DNA of 64,000 bases. Source: Bombus terrestris. Its lineage: Eukaryota > Arthropoda > Insecta > Hymenoptera > Apidae. The notes under the pieces were generated by a model. The model ran no database searches and had not been told where the DNA came from. It worked only from the letters and a program-made list of their open reading frames with translations. A program made the position numbers and the translations under genes. Positions 30,021-45,000 of the stretch are shown piece after piece. Each line of letters begins with the position of its first letter. The stretch's first letter is position 1. Where the stretch lies: the NCBI RefSeq assembly GCF_910591885.1, contig NW_025963655.1, positions 62,001-126,000 of the forward strand. Direction: 5' to 3'.

Positions 30021-31270
30021 GTTGGACACCGTTGGACATCGTTGGACACCGTGGGACAACGTGGGACAACGTGGGACAACGTGGGACACCGTTGGACACC
30101 GTTGGACACCGTTGGACACCGTTGGACATCGTTGGACACCGTGGGACAACGTGGGACAACGTGGGACAACGTGGGAAACCATGGAACAACGTGGGACAAC
30201 GTGGGACACCGTTGGACATCGTTGGACAACGTGGGACAACGTGGGACAACGTGGGACAACGTGGGACAACGTGGGACAACGTGGGACAACGTGGGACACC
30301 GTTGGACACCGTGGGACACCGTTGGACACCGTTGGACATCGTTGGACACCGTGGGACAACGTGGGACAACGTGGGACAACGTGGGACAACGTGGGACAAC
30401 GTGGGACAACGTGGGACAACGTGGGACAACGTGGGACAACGTGGGACAACGTGGGACAACGTGGGACATCGTGGGACAACGTGGGACAACGTGGGACAAC
30501 GTGGGACAACGTGGGACAACGTGGGACAACGTGGGACCACGTGGGACAACGTGGGACAACGTGGGACAACGTGGGACAACGTGGGACAACGTGGGACAAC
30601 GTGGGACAACGTGGGACAACGTGGGACACCGTTGGACATCGTTGGACAACGTGGGACAACGTGGGACAACGTGGGACAACGTGGGACACCGTTGGACACC
30701 GTTGGACATCGTTGGACACCGTGGGACAACGTGGGACAACGTGGGACAACGTGGGACAACGTGGGACAACGTGGGACAACGTTGGACAACGTGGGACAAC
30801 GTGGGACAACGTGGGACAACGTGGGACATCGTGGGACAACGTGGGACAACGTGGGACACCGTTGGACATCGTTGGACACCGTGGGACAACGTGGGACAAC
30901 GTGGGACAACGTGGGACACCGTTGGACACCGTTGGACACCGTTGGACACCGTTGGACATCGTTGGACACCGTGGGACAACGTGGGACAACGTGGGACAAC
31001 GTGGGAAACCATGGAACAACGTGGGACAACGTGGGACACCGTTGGACATCGTTGGACAACGTGGGACAACGTGGGACAACGTGGGACAACGTGGGACAAC
31101 GTGGGACAACGTGGGACAACGTGGGACAACGTGGGACACCGTGGGACACCGTTGGACACCGTTGGACACCGTGGGACAACGTGGGACAACGTGGGACAAC
31201 GTGGGACAACGTGGGACAACGTGGGACAACGTGGGACAACGTGGGACAACGTGGGACAACGTGGGACATC

Positions 31271-32850
31271 GTGGGACAACGTGGGACAACGTGGGACACC
31301 GTTGTATATCGCTGGACACCGTTGGACATCGTTGGACACCGTGGGACAACGTGGGACAACGTGGGACAACGTGGGACAACGTGGGACAACGTGGGACAAC
31401 GTGGGACAACGTGGGACAACGTGGGACAACGTGGGACATCGTGGGACAACGTGGGACAACGTGGGACAACGTGGGACAACGTGGGACATCGTTGGACACC
31501 GTTGGACACCGTGGGACAACGTGGGACAACGTGGGACAACGTGGGACAACGTGGGACAACGTGGGACAACGTGGGACAACGTGGGACAACGTGGGACAAC
31601 GTGGGACAACGTGGGACAACGTGGGACAACGTGGGACAACGTGGGACAACGTGGGACATCGTGGGACAACGTGGGACAACGTGGGACAACGTGGGCCAAC
31701 GTGGGACAACGTGGGACACCGTTGGACATCGTTGGACACCGTGGGACAACGTGGGACAACGTGGGACAACGTGGGACACCGTTGGACACCGTTGGACACC
31801 GTTGGACACCGTTGGACATCGTTGGACACCGTGGGACAACGTGGGACAACGTGGGACAACGTGGGAGACCATGGAACAACGTGGGACAACGTGGGACAAC
31901 GTGGGACAACGTGGGACACCGTTGGACAACGTGGGACACCGTTGGACATCGTTGGACACCGTGGGACAACGTGGGACAACGTGGGACCACGTGGGACAAA
32001 GTGGGACAACGTGGGACAACGTGGGACAACGTGGGACAACGTGGGACAACGTGGGACATCGTGGGACAACGTGGGACAACGTGGGACACCGTTGGACATC
32101 GTTGGACACCGTGGGACAACGTGGGACAACGTGGGACAACGTGGGAGACCATGGAACAACGTGGGACAACGTGGGACACCGTTGGACATCGTTGGACAAC
32201 GTGGGACAACGTGGGACAACGTGGGACAACGTGGGACAACGTGGGACAACGTGGGACACCGTTGGACATCGCTGGACACCGTTGGACATCGTTGGACACC
32301 GTGGGACAACGTGGGACAACGTGGGACAACGTGGGACAACGTGGGACAACGTGGGACAACGTGGGACAACGTGGGACAACGTGGGACAACGTGGGACATC
32401 GTGGGACAACGTGGGACAACGTGGGACAACGTGGGACAACGTGGGACATCGTTGGACACCGTTGGACACCGTGGGACAACGTGGGACAACGTGGGACAAC
32501 GTGGGACAACGTGGGACAACGTGGGACAACGTGGGACAACGTGGGACAACGTGGGACAACGTGGGACAACGTGGGACAACGTGGGACAACGTGGGACAAC
32601 GTGGGACAACGTGGGACATCGTGGGACAACGTGGGACAACGTGGGACAACGTGGGCCAACGTGGGACAACGTGGGACACCGTTGGACATCGTTGGACACC
32701 GTGGGACAACGTGGGACAACGTGGGACAACGTGGGACACCGTTGGACACCGTTGGACACCGTTGGACACCGTTGGACATCGTTGGACACCGTGGGACAAC
32801 GTGGGACAACGTGGGACAACGTGGGAGACCATGGAACAACGTGGGACAAC
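31271..32850 (+). repeat. Duplication at 960-bp offset (31,271-31,890 and 32,231-32,850)
   Basis: Both copies contain GCTGGACACC (31,311 and 32,271), GTGGGCCAAC (31,691 and 32,651) and the variant dimer first unit GTGGGAGACC (31,861 and 32,821), with all intervening units in the same order. The first copy has the doubly changed unit GTTGTATATC at 31,301 where the second has GTTGGACATC. The copies are separated by about 340 bp that also contains a GTGGGAGACC dimer (32,141). Confidence 0.9.
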
Positions 32851-34580
32851 GTGGGACACCGTTGGACATCGTTGGACAACGTGGGACAACGTGGGACAAC
32901 GTGGGACAACGTGGGACAACGTGGGACAACGTGGGACATCGTGGGACAACGTGGGACAACGTGGGACAACGTGGGACAACGTGGGACATCGTTGGACACC
33001 GTGGGACAACGTGGGACAACGTGGGACAACGTGGGACAACGTGGGACAACGTGGGACATCGTGGGACAACGTGGGACAACGTGGGACAACGTGGGACAAC
33101 GTGGGACACCGTTGGACAACGTGGGACACCGTTGGACATCGTTGGACACCGTGGGACAACGTGGGACAACGTGGGACCACGTGGGACAACGTGGGACACC
33201 GTTGGACATCGTTGGACACCGTGGGACAACGTGGGACAACGTGGGACAACGTGGGACAACGTGGGACAACGTGGGACAACGTGGGACAACGTGGGACAAC
33301 GTGGGACAACGTGGGACAACGTGGGACAACGTGGGACAACGTGGGACAACGTGGGACAACGTTGGACATCGTTGGACAACGTGGGACAACGTGGGACAAC
33401 GTGGGACAACGTGGGACAACGTGGGACAACGTGGGACACCGTTGGACACCGTGGGACACCGTTGGACACCGTTGGACATCGTTGGACACCGTGGGACAAC
33501 GCGGGACAACGTGGGACAACGTGGGACAACGTGGGACAACGTGGGACAACGTGGGACAACGTGGGACAACGTGGGACAACGTGGGACAACGTGGGACACC
33601 GTTGGACAACGTGGGACACCGTTGGACATCGTTGGACACCGTGGGACACCGTTGGACACCGTTGGACACCGTTGGACACCGTTGGACATCGTTGGACACC
33701 GTGGGACAACGTGGGACAACGTGGGACAACGTGGGAAACCATGGAACAACGTGGGACAACGTGGGACACCGTTGGACATCGTTGGACATCGTTGGACACC
33801 GTGGGACAACGTGGGACAACGTGGGACAACGTGGGACAACGTCGGACAACGTGGGACAACGTGGGACATCGTGGGACAACGTGGGGCAACGTGGGACAAC
33901 GTGGGACAACGTGGGACAACGTGGGACACCGTTGGACACCGTGGGACACCGTTGGACACCGTTGGACATCGTTGGACACCGTGGGACAACGTGGGACAAC
34001 GTGGGACAACGTGGGACAACGTGGGACATCGTGGGACAACGTGGGACAACGTGGGACAACGTGGGACAACGTGGGACATCGTGGGACAACGTGGGACAAC
34101 GTGGGACAACGTGGGACATCGTGGGACAACGTGGGACAACGTGGGACAACGTGGGACAACGTGGGACAACGTGGGACACCGTTGGACACCGTTGGACACC
34201 GTTGGACACCGTTGGACATCGTTGGACACCGTGGGACAACGTGGGACAACGTGGGACAACGTGGGAAACCATGGAACAACGTGGGACAACGTGGGACACC
34301 GTTGGACATCGTTGGACATCGTTGGACACCGTGGGACAACGTGGGACAACGTGGGACAACGTGGGACAACGTCGGACAACGTGGGACAACGTGGGACAAC
34401 GTGGGACAACGTGGGACAACGTGGGACAACGTGGGACAACGTGGGACAACGTCGGACAACGTGGGACATCGTGGGACAACGTGGGACAACGTGGGACAAC
34501 GTGGGACAACGTGGGACAACGTGGGACACCGTTGGACACCGTGGGACACCGTTGGACACCGTTGGACATCGTTGGACACC

Positions 34581-34930
34581 GTGGGACAACGTGGGACAAC
34601 GTGGGACAACGTGGGACAACGTGGGACATCGTGGGACAACGTGGGACAACGTGGGACAACGTGGGACAACGTGGGACAACGTGGGACAACGTGGGACAAC
34701 GTGGGACAACGTGGGACAACGTGGGACAACGTGGGACAACGTGGGACAACGTGGGACAACGTGGGACAACGTGGGACATCGTGGGACAACGTGGGACAAC
34801 GTGGGACAACGTGGGACAACGTGGGACAACGTGGGACAACGTGGGACAACGTGGGGCAACGTGGGACAACGTGGGACAACGTGGGACAACGTGGGACAAC
34901 GTGGGACAACGTGGGACAACGTGGGACACC
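34581..34930 (+). other. Uninterrupted GGG-every-10-bp run, 35 units (G-quadruplex-permissive)
   Basis: All 35 units have G at position 3, so GGG recurs every 10 bp with exactly seven bases between runs. One unit (34,851) has GGGG. This just satisfies the usual G3 N1-7 G3 N1-7 G3 N1-7 G3 pattern. Only GTGGGACAAC, GTGGGACATC, GTGGGGCAAC and a closing GTGGGACACC occur. Whether it folds is not shown by sequence; seven-base loops give weak quadruplexes. Confidence 0.6.
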
Positions 34931-36700
34931 GTTGGACATCGTTGGACACCGTGGGACAACGTGGGACAACGTGGGACAACGTGGGAAACCATGGAACAAC
35001 GTGGGACAACGTGGGACACCGTTGGACATCGTTGGACAACGTTGGACAACGTGGGACAACGTGGGACAACGTGGGACAACGTGGGACAACGTGGGACAAC
35101 GTGGGACACCGTTGGACAACGTGGGACACCGTTGGACATCGTTGGACACCGTGGGACAACGTGGGACAACGTGGGACCACGTGGGACAACGTGGGACAAC
35201 GTGGGACAACGTGGGACAACTTGGGACAACGTGGGACAACGTGGGACAACGTGGGACATCGTGGGACAACGTGGGACAACGTGGGACAACGTGGGACAAC
35301 GTGGGACAACGTGGGACACCGTTGGACATCGTTGGACACCGTGGGACACCGTGGGACAACGTGGGACAACGTGGGACAACGTGGGACAACGTGGGACAAC
35401 GTGGGAAACCATGGAACAACGTGGGACAACGTGGGACACCGTTGGACATCGTTGGACATCGTTGGACACCGTTGGACATCGTTGGACACCGTTGGACATC
35501 GTTGGACATCGTTGGACATCGTGGGACACCGTTGGACATCGTTGGACATCGTTGGACACCGTTGGACATCGTTGGACATCGTTGGACATCGTTGGACACC
35601 GTTGGACACCGTTGGACACCGTTGGACATCGTTGGACACCGTGGGACAACGTGGGACAACGTGGGACAACGTGGGACAACGTGGGACAACGTGGGACAAC
35701 GTGGGACATCGTGGGACAACGTGGGACAACGTGGGACAACGTGGGACAACGTGGGACAACGTGGGACACCGTTGGACACCGTGGGACACCGTTGGACACC
35801 GTTGGACATCGTTGGACACCGTGGGACAACGTGGGACAACGTGGGACAACGTGGGACAACGTGGGACATCGTGGGACAACGTGGGACAACGTGGGACAAC
35901 GTGGGACAACGTGGGACATCGTGGGACAACGTGGGACAACGTGGGACAACGTGGGACATCGTGGGACAACGTGGGACAACGTGGGACAACGTGGGACAAA
36001 GTGGGACAACGTGGGACACCGTTGGACACCGTTGGACACCGTTGGACACCGTTGGACATCGTTGGACACCGTGGGACAACGTGGGACAACGTGGGACAAC
36101 GTGGGAAACCATGGAACAACGTGGGACAACGTGGGACACCGTTGGACATCGTTGGACATCGTTGGACACCGTGGGACAACGTGGGACAACGTGGGACAAC
36201 GTGGGACAACGTCGGACAACGTGGGACAACGTGGGACATCGTGGGACAACGTGGGACAACGTGGGACAACGTGGGACAACGTGGGACAACGTGGGACACC
36301 GTTGGACACCGTGGGACACCGTTGGACACCGTTGGACATCGTTGGACACCGTGGGACAACGTGGGACAACGTGGGACAACGTGGGACAACGTGGGACATC
36401 GTGGGACAACGTGGGACAACGTGGGACAACGTGGGACAACGTGGGACATCGTGGGACAACGTGGGACAACGTGGGACATCGTGGGACAACGTGGGACAAC
36501 GTGGGACAACGTGGGACAACGTGGGACATCGTGGGACAACGTGGGACAACGTGGGACAACGTGGGACATCGTGGGACAACGTGGGAAACCATGGAACAAC
36601 GTGGGACAACGTGGGACACCGTTGGACATCGTTGGACATCGTTGGACACCGTGGGACAACGTGGGACAACGTGGGACAACGTGGGACAACGTCGGACAAC

Positions 36701-37090
36701 GTGGGACAACGTGGGACAACGTGGGACAACGTGGGACAACGTGGGACAACGTGGGACAACGTGGGACAACGTGGGACAACGTGGGACATCGTGGGACAAC
36801 GTGGGACAACGTGGGACAACGTGGGACAACGTGGGACAACGTGGGACAACGTGGGACAACGTGGGACATCGTGGGACAACGTGGGACAACGTGGGACAAC
36901 GTGGGACAACGTGGGACAACGTGGGACAACGTGGGACAACGTGGGACAACGTGGGACAACGTGGGACAACGTGGGACAACGTGGGACAACGTGGGACATC
37001 GTGGGACAACGTGGGACAACGTGGGACAACGTGGGACAACGTGGGACAACGTGGGACAACGTGGGACAACGTGGGACAACGTGGGACACC
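36701..37090 (+). other. Longest GGG-every-10-bp run noticed, 39 units (G-quadruplex-permissive)
   Basis: From the unit after GTCGGACAAC at 36,691 to the GTGGGACACC at 37,081 every unit keeps GGG. Three GTGGGACATC units (36,781, 36,861 and 36,991) are the only internal variants. Loops are uniformly seven bases. The opposite strand is correspondingly C-rich with i-motif potential. It is the most homogeneous long stretch I found. Confidence 0.6.
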
Positions 37091-40000
37091 GTTGGACATC
37101 GTTGGACAACGTGGGACAACGTGGGACAACGTGGGACAACGTGGGACAACGTGGGACAACGTGGGACACCGTTGGACACCGTTGGACATCGTTGGACAAC
37201 GTGGGACAACGTGGGACAACGTGGGACAACGTGGGACAACGTGGGACAACGTTGGACACCGTTGGACACCGTTGGACATCGTTGGACACCGTGGGACAAC
37301 GTGGTACAACGTGGGACAACGTGGGACAACGTGGGACAACGTGGGACAACGTGGGACATCGTGGGACAACGTGGGACAACGTGGGACAACGTGGGACAAC
37401 GTGGGACAACGTGGGACACCGTTGGACACCGTGGGACACCGTTGGACACCGTTGGACATCGTTGGACACCGTGGGACAACGTGGGACAACGTGGGACAAC
37501 GTGGGACATCGTGGGACAACGTGGGACAACGTGGGACAACGTGGGACAACGTGGGACATCGTGGGACAACGTGGGACAACGTGGGACAACGTGGGACATC
37601 GTGGGACAACGTGGGACAACGTGGGACAACGTGGGACAACGTGGGACAACGTGGGACACCGTTGGACACCGTTGGACACCGTTGGACACCGTTGGACATC
37701 GTTGGACACCGTGGGACAACGTGGGACAACGTGGGACAACGTGGGAAACCATGGAACAACGTGGGACAACGTGGGACACCGTTGGACATCGTTGGACATC
37801 GTTGGACACCGTGGGACAACGTGGGACAACGTGGGACAACGTGGGACAACGTCGGACAACGTGGGACAACGTGGGACATCGTGGGACAACGTGGGACAAC
37901 GTGGGACAACGTGGGACAACGTGGGACAACGTGGGACACCGTTGGACACCGTGGGACACCGTTGGACACCGTTGGACATCGTTGGACACCGTGGGACAAC
38001 GTGGGACAACGTGGGACAACGTGGGACAACGTGGGACATCGTGGGACAACGTGGGACAACGTGGGACAACGTGGGACAACGTGGGACATCGTGGGACAAC
38101 GTGGGACAACGTGGGACAACGTGGGACATCGTGGGACAACGTGGGACAACGTGGGACAACGTGGGACAACGTGGGACAACGTGGGACACCGTTGGACACC
38201 GTTGGACACCGTTGGACACCGTTGGACATCGTTGGACACCGTGGGACAACGTGGGACAACGTGGGACAACGTGGGAAACCATGGAACAACGTGGGACAAC
38301 GTGGGACACCGTTGGACATCGTTGGACATCGTTGGACACCGTGGGACAACGTGGGACAACGTGGGACAACGTGGGACAACGTCGGACAACGTGGGACAAC
38401 GTGGGACAACGTGGGACAACGTGGGACAACGTGGGACAACGTGGGACAACGTGGGACAACGTGGGACAACGTGGGACAACGTGGGACATCGTGGGACAAC
38501 GTGGGACAACGTGGGACAACGTGGGACAACGTGGGACAACGTGGGACACCGTTGGACACCGTTGGACACCGTTGGACACCGTTGGACATCGTTGGACACC
38601 GTGGGACAACGTGGGACAACGTGGGACAACGTGGGAAACCATGGAACAACGTGGGACAACGTGGGACACCGTTGGACATCGTTGGACATCGTTGGACACC
38701 GTGGGACAACGTGGGACAACGTGGGACAACGTGGGACAACGTCGGACAACGTGGGACAACGTGGGACAACGTGGGACAACGTGGGACAACGTGGGACAAC
38801 GTGGGACAACGTGGGACAACGTCGGACAACGTGGGACATCGTGGGACAACGTGGGACAACGTGGGACAACGTGGGACAACGTGCGACAACGTGGGACACC
38901 GTTGGACACCGTGGGACACCGTTGGACACCGTTGGACATCGTTGGACACCGTGGGACAACGTGGGACAACGTGGGACAACGTGGGACAACGTGGGACATC
39001 GTGGGACACCGTGGGACAACGTGGGACAACGTGGGACAACGTGGGACAACGTGGGACACCGTTGGACACCGTGGGACACCGTTGGACACCGTTGGACATC
39101 GTTGGACACCGTGGGACAACGTGGGACAACGTGGGACAACGTGGGACAACGTCGGACAACGTGGGACAACGTGGGACAACGTGGGACAACGTGGGACAAC
39201 GTGGGACAACGTGGGACATCGTGGGACAACGTGGGACAACGTGGGACAACGTGGGACAACGTGGGACAACGTGGGACACCGTTGGACACCGTGGGACACC
39301 GTTGGACACCGTTGGACATCGTTGGACACCGTGGGACAACGTGGGACAACGTGGGACAACGTGGGACAACGTGGGACATCGTGGGACAACGTGGGACAAC
39401 GTGGGACAACGTGGGACAACGTGGGACATCGTGGGACAACGTGGGACAACGTGGGACAACGTGGGACATCGTGGGACAACGTGGGACAACGTGGGACAAC
39501 GTGGGACAAAGTGGGACAACGTGGGACACCGTTGGACACCGTTGGACACCGTTGGACACCGTTGGACATCGTTGGACACCGTGGGACAACGTGGGACAAC
39601 GTGGGACAACGTGGGAAACCATGGAACAACGTGGGACAACGTGGGACACCGTTGGACATCGTTGGACATCGTTGGACACCGTGGGACAACGTGGGACAAC
39701 GTGGGACAACGTGGGACAACGTCGGACAACGTGGGACAACGTGGGACATCGTGGGACAACGTGGGACAACGTGGGACAACGTGGGACAACGTGGGACAAC
39801 GTGGGACACCGTTGGACACCGTGGGACACCGTTGGACACCGTTGGACATCGTTGGACACCGTGGGACAACGTGGGACAACGTGGGACAACGTGGGACATC
39901 GTGGGACAACGTGGGACAACGTGGGACAACGTGGGACAACGTGGGACAACGTGGGACAACGTGGGACAACGTGGGACAACGTGGGACATCGTGGGACAAC

Positions 40001-42660
40001 GTGGGACAACGTGGGACAACGTGGGACAACGTGGGACAACGTGGGACAACGTGGGACAACGTGGGACAACGTGGGACACCGTTGGACATCGTTGGACAAC
40101 GTGGGACAACGTGGGACAACGTGGGACAACGTGGGACAACGTGGGACAACGTGGGACACCGTTGGACACCGTTGGACATCGTTGGACAACGTGGGACAAC
40201 GTGGGACAACGTGGGACAACGTGGGACAACGTGGGACAACGTTGGACACCGTTGGACACCGTTGGACATCGTTGGACACCGTGGGACAACGTGGGACAAC
40301 GTGGGACAACGTGGGACAACGTGGGACAACGTGGGACAACGTGGGACATCGTGGGACAACGTGGGACAACGTGGGACAACGTGGGACAACGTGGGACAAC
40401 GTGGGACACCGTTGGACACCGTGGGACACCGTTGGACACCGTTGGACATCGTTGGACACCGTGGGACAACGTGGGACAACGTGGGACAACGTGGGACATC
40501 GTGGGACAACGTGGGACAACGTGGGACACCGTGGGACAACGTGGGACATCGTGGGACAACGTGGGACAACGTGGGACAACGTGGGACATCGTGGGACAAC
40601 GTGGGACAACGTGGGACAACGTGGGACAACGTGGGACAACGTGGGACACCGTTGGACACCGTTGGACACCGTTGGACACCGTTGGACATCGTTGGACACC
40701 GTGGGACAACGTGGGACAACGTGGGACAACGTGGGAAACCATGGAACAACGTGGGACAACGTGGGACACCGTTGGACATCGTTGGACATCGTTGGACACC
40801 GTGGGACAACGTGGGACAACGTGGGACAACGTGGGACAACGTCGGACAACGTGGGACAACGTGGGACATCGTGGGACAACGTGGGACAACGTGGGACAAC
40901 GTGGGACAACGTGGGACACCGTTGGACACCGTGGGACACCGTTGGACACCGTTGGACATCGTTGGACACCGTGGGACAACGTGGGACAACGTGGGACAAC
41001 GTGGGACAACGTGGGACATCGTGGGACAACGTGGGACAACGTGGGACAACGTGGGACAACGTGGGACAACGTGGGACAACGTGGGACACCGTTGGACACC
41101 GTTGGACACCGTTGGACACCGTTGGACATCGTTGGACACCGTGGGACAACGTGGGACAACGTGGGACAACGTGGGAAACCATGGAACAACGTGGGACAAC
41201 GTGGGACACCGTTGGACATCGTTGGACATCGTTGGACACCGTGGGACAACGTGGGACAACGTGGGACAACGTGGGACAACGTCGGACAACGTGGGACAAC
41301 GTGGGACAACGTGGGACAACGTGGGACAACGTGGGACAACGTGGGACAACGTGGGACAACGTGGGACAACGTGGGACAACGTGGGACATCGTGGGACAAC
41401 GTGGGACAACGTGGGACAACGTGGGACATCGTTGGACACCGTTGGACACCGTGGGACAACGTGGGACAACGTGGGACAACGTGAGACAACGTGGGACAAC
41501 GTGGGACAACGTGGGACAACGTGGGACAACGTGGGACAACGTGGGACAACGTGGGACAACGTGGGACAACGTGGGACAACGTGGGACATCGTGGGACAAC
41601 GTGGGACAACGTGGGACAACGTGGGACAACGTGGGACAACATGGGACACCGTTGGACATCGTTGGACACCGTGGGACAACGTGGGACAACGTGGGACAAC
41701 GTGGGACACCGTTGGACACCGTTGGACACCGTTGGACACCGTTGGACATCGTTGGACACCGTGGGACAACGTGGGACAACGTGGGACAACGTGGGAAACC
41801 ATGGAACAACGTGGGACAACGTGGGACACCGTTGGACATCGTTGGACAACGTGGGATAACGTGGGACAACGTGGGACAACGTGGGACAACGTGGGACAAC
41901 GTGGGACAACGTGGGACACCGTTGGACACCGTGGGACACCGTTGGACACCGTTGGACATCGTTGGACACCGTGGGACAACGTGGGACAACGTGGGACAAC
42001 GTGGGACAACGTGGGACAACGTGGGACAACGTGGGACAACGTGGGACAACGTGGGACAACGTGGGACAACGTGGGACAACGTGGGACATCGTGGGACAAC
42101 GTGGGACAACGTGGGACAACGTGGGACAACGTGGGACACCGTTGGACAACGTGGGACACCGTTGGACATCGTTGGACACCGTGGGACAACGTGGGACAAC
42201 GTGGGACCACGTGGGACAACGTGGGACAACGTGGGACAACGTGGGACAACGTGGGACAACGTGGGACAACGTGGGACAACGTGGGACATCGTGGGACAAC
42301 GTGGGGCAACGTGGGACAACGTGGGACACCGTTGGACATCGTTGGCCACCGTGGGACAACGTGCGACAACGTGGGACAACGTGGGACAACGTGGGACAAC
42401 GTGGGACAACGTGGGAAACCATGGAACAACGTGGGACAACGTGGGACACCGTTCGACATCGTTGGACAACGTGGGACAACGTGGGACAACGTGGGACAAC
42501 GTGGGACAACGTGGGACAACGTGGGACACCGTTGGACACCGTGGGACACCGTTGGACACCGTTGGACATCGTTGGACACCGTGGGACAACGTGGGACAAC
42601 GTGGGACAACGTGGGACAACGTGGGACAACGTGGGACAACGTGGGACAACGTGGGACAAC

Positions 42661-45000
42661 GTGGGACAACGTGGGACACCGTTGGACAACGTGGGACACC
42701 GTTGGACATCGTTGGACACCGTGGGACAACGTGGGACAACGTGGGACAACGTGGGACAACGTGGGACACCGTTGGACATCGTTGGACATCGTTGGACATC
42801 GTGGGACACCGTTGGACATCGTTGGACATCGTTGGACACCGTTGGACACCGTTGGACAACGTGGGACATCGTGGGACAACGTGGGACAACGTGGGACAAC
42901 GTGGGACAACGTGGGACACCGTTGGACACCGTGGGACACCGTTGGACACCGTTGGACACCGTTGGACATCGTTGGACATCGTTGGACATCGTGGGACACC
43001 GTTGGACATCGTTGGACATCGTTGGACATCGTTGGACACCGTTGGACACCGTTGGACACCGTTGGACATCGTTGGACACCGTGGGACAACGTGGGACAAC
43101 GTGGGACAACGTGGGACAACGTGGGACAACGTGGGACAACGTGGGACAACGTGGGACAACGTGGGACAACGTGGGACAACGTGGGACAACGTGGGACAAC
43201 GTGGGACACCGTTGGACACCGTGGGACACCGTTGGACACCGTTGGACATCGTTGGACACCGTGGGACAACGTGGGACAACGTGGGACAACGTGGGACAAC
43301 GTGGGACAACGTGGGACAACGTGGGACAACGTGGGACAACGTGGGACAACGTGGGACAACGTGGGACACCGTTGGACAACGTGGGACACCGTTGGACATC
43401 GTTGGACACCGTGGGACAACGTGGGACAACGTGGGACACCGTTGGACACCGTTGGACATCGTTGGACATCGTTGGACATCGTTGGACATCGTTGGACACC
43501 GTTGGACACCGTTGGACACCGTTGGACATCGTTGGACACCGTGGGACAACGTGGGACAACGTGGGACAACGTGGGACAACGTGGGACAACGTGGGACAAC
43601 GTGGGACAACGTGGGACAACGTGGGACAACGTGGGACAACGTGGGACACCGTTGGACAACGTGGGACATCGTTGGACACCGTTGGACACCGTTGGACAAC
43701 GTGGGACATCGTGGGACAACGTGGGACAACGTGGGACAACGTGGGACAACGTGGGACACCGTTGGACACCGTGGGACACCGTTGGACACCGTTGGACACC
43801 GTTGGACATCGTTGGACATCGTTGGACATCGTGGGACACCGTTGGACATCGTTGGACATCGTTGGACATCGTTGGACACCGTTGGACACCGTTGGACACC
43901 GTTGGACATCGTTGGACACCGTGGGACAACGTGGGACAACGTGGGACAACGTGGGACAACGTGGGACAACGTGGGACAACGTGGGACAACGTGGGACAAC
44001 GTGGGACAACGTGGGACAACGTGGGACACCGTTGGACACCGTGGGACACCGTTGGACACCGTTGGACATCGTTGGACACCGTGGGACAACGTGGGACAAC
44101 GTGGGACAACGTGGGACACCGTTGGACACCGTGGGACACCGTTGGACACCGTTGGACATCGTTGGACACCGTGGGACAACGTGGGACAACGTGGGACAAC
44201 GTGGGACAACGTGGGACAACGTGGGACAACGTGGGACAACGTGGGACAACGTGGGACAACGTGGGACACCGTTGGACAACGTGGGACACCGTTGGACATC
44301 GTTGGACACCGTGGGACAACGTGGGACAACGTGGGACAACGTGGGACAACGTGGGACACCGTTGGACATCGTTGGACATCGTTGGACATCGTGGGACACC
44401 GTTGGACATCGTTGGACATCGTTGGACACCGTTGGACACCGTTGGACAACGTGGGACATCGTGGGACAACGTGGGACAACGTGGGACAACGTGGGACAAC
44501 GTGGGACACCGTGGGACACCGTGGGACACCGTTGGACACCGTTGGACACCGTTGGACATCGTTGGACATCGTTGGACATCGTGGGACACCGTTGGACATC
44601 GTTGGACATCGTTGGACATCGTTGGACACCGTTGGACACCGTTGGACACCGTTGGACATCGTTGGACACCGTGGGACAACGTGGGACAACGTGGGACAAC
44701 GTGGGACAACGTGGGACAACGTGGGACAACGTGGGACAACGTGGGACAACGTGGGACAACGTGGGACAACGTGGGACAACGTGGGACAACGTGGGACACC
44801 GTTGGACACCGTGGGACACCGTTGGACACCGTTGGACATCGTTGGACACCGTGGGACAACGTGGGACAACGTGGGACAACGTGGGACAACGTGGGACAAC
44901 GTGGGACAACGTGGGACAACGTGGGACAACGTGGGACAACGTGGGACAACGTGGGACACCGTTGGACAACGTGGGACACCGTTGGACATCGTTGGACACC
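42661..45000 (+). repeat. Three copies of a 750-840-bp higher-order module
   Basis: The order T-rich block, then GTTGGACACC twice, GTTGGACAAC and GTGGGACATC occurs with GTTGGACAAC at 42,851, 43,691 and 44,441 (spacing 840 and 750 bp). Each is followed by a 170-bp T-rich block near 42,911, 43,751 and 44,501, and then a long GTGGGACAAC run. No CCATGG dimer occurs between 42,431 and 45,090, so this domain was amplified from a segment without it. The third copy has GTGGGACACC at 44,511 where the other two have GTTGGACACC. Confidence 0.83.

Noticed and set aside
1..41484. A + strand open frame of 13,827 codons (and others of 4,207 and 16,512 codons, the last at 13,931-63,469)
   Set aside because: The 10-bp unit has no stop codon in any frame and reads as the same ten residues from all three frames. 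There is no codon bias, defined start, domain or variation favouring one frame. These are by-products of the repeat.
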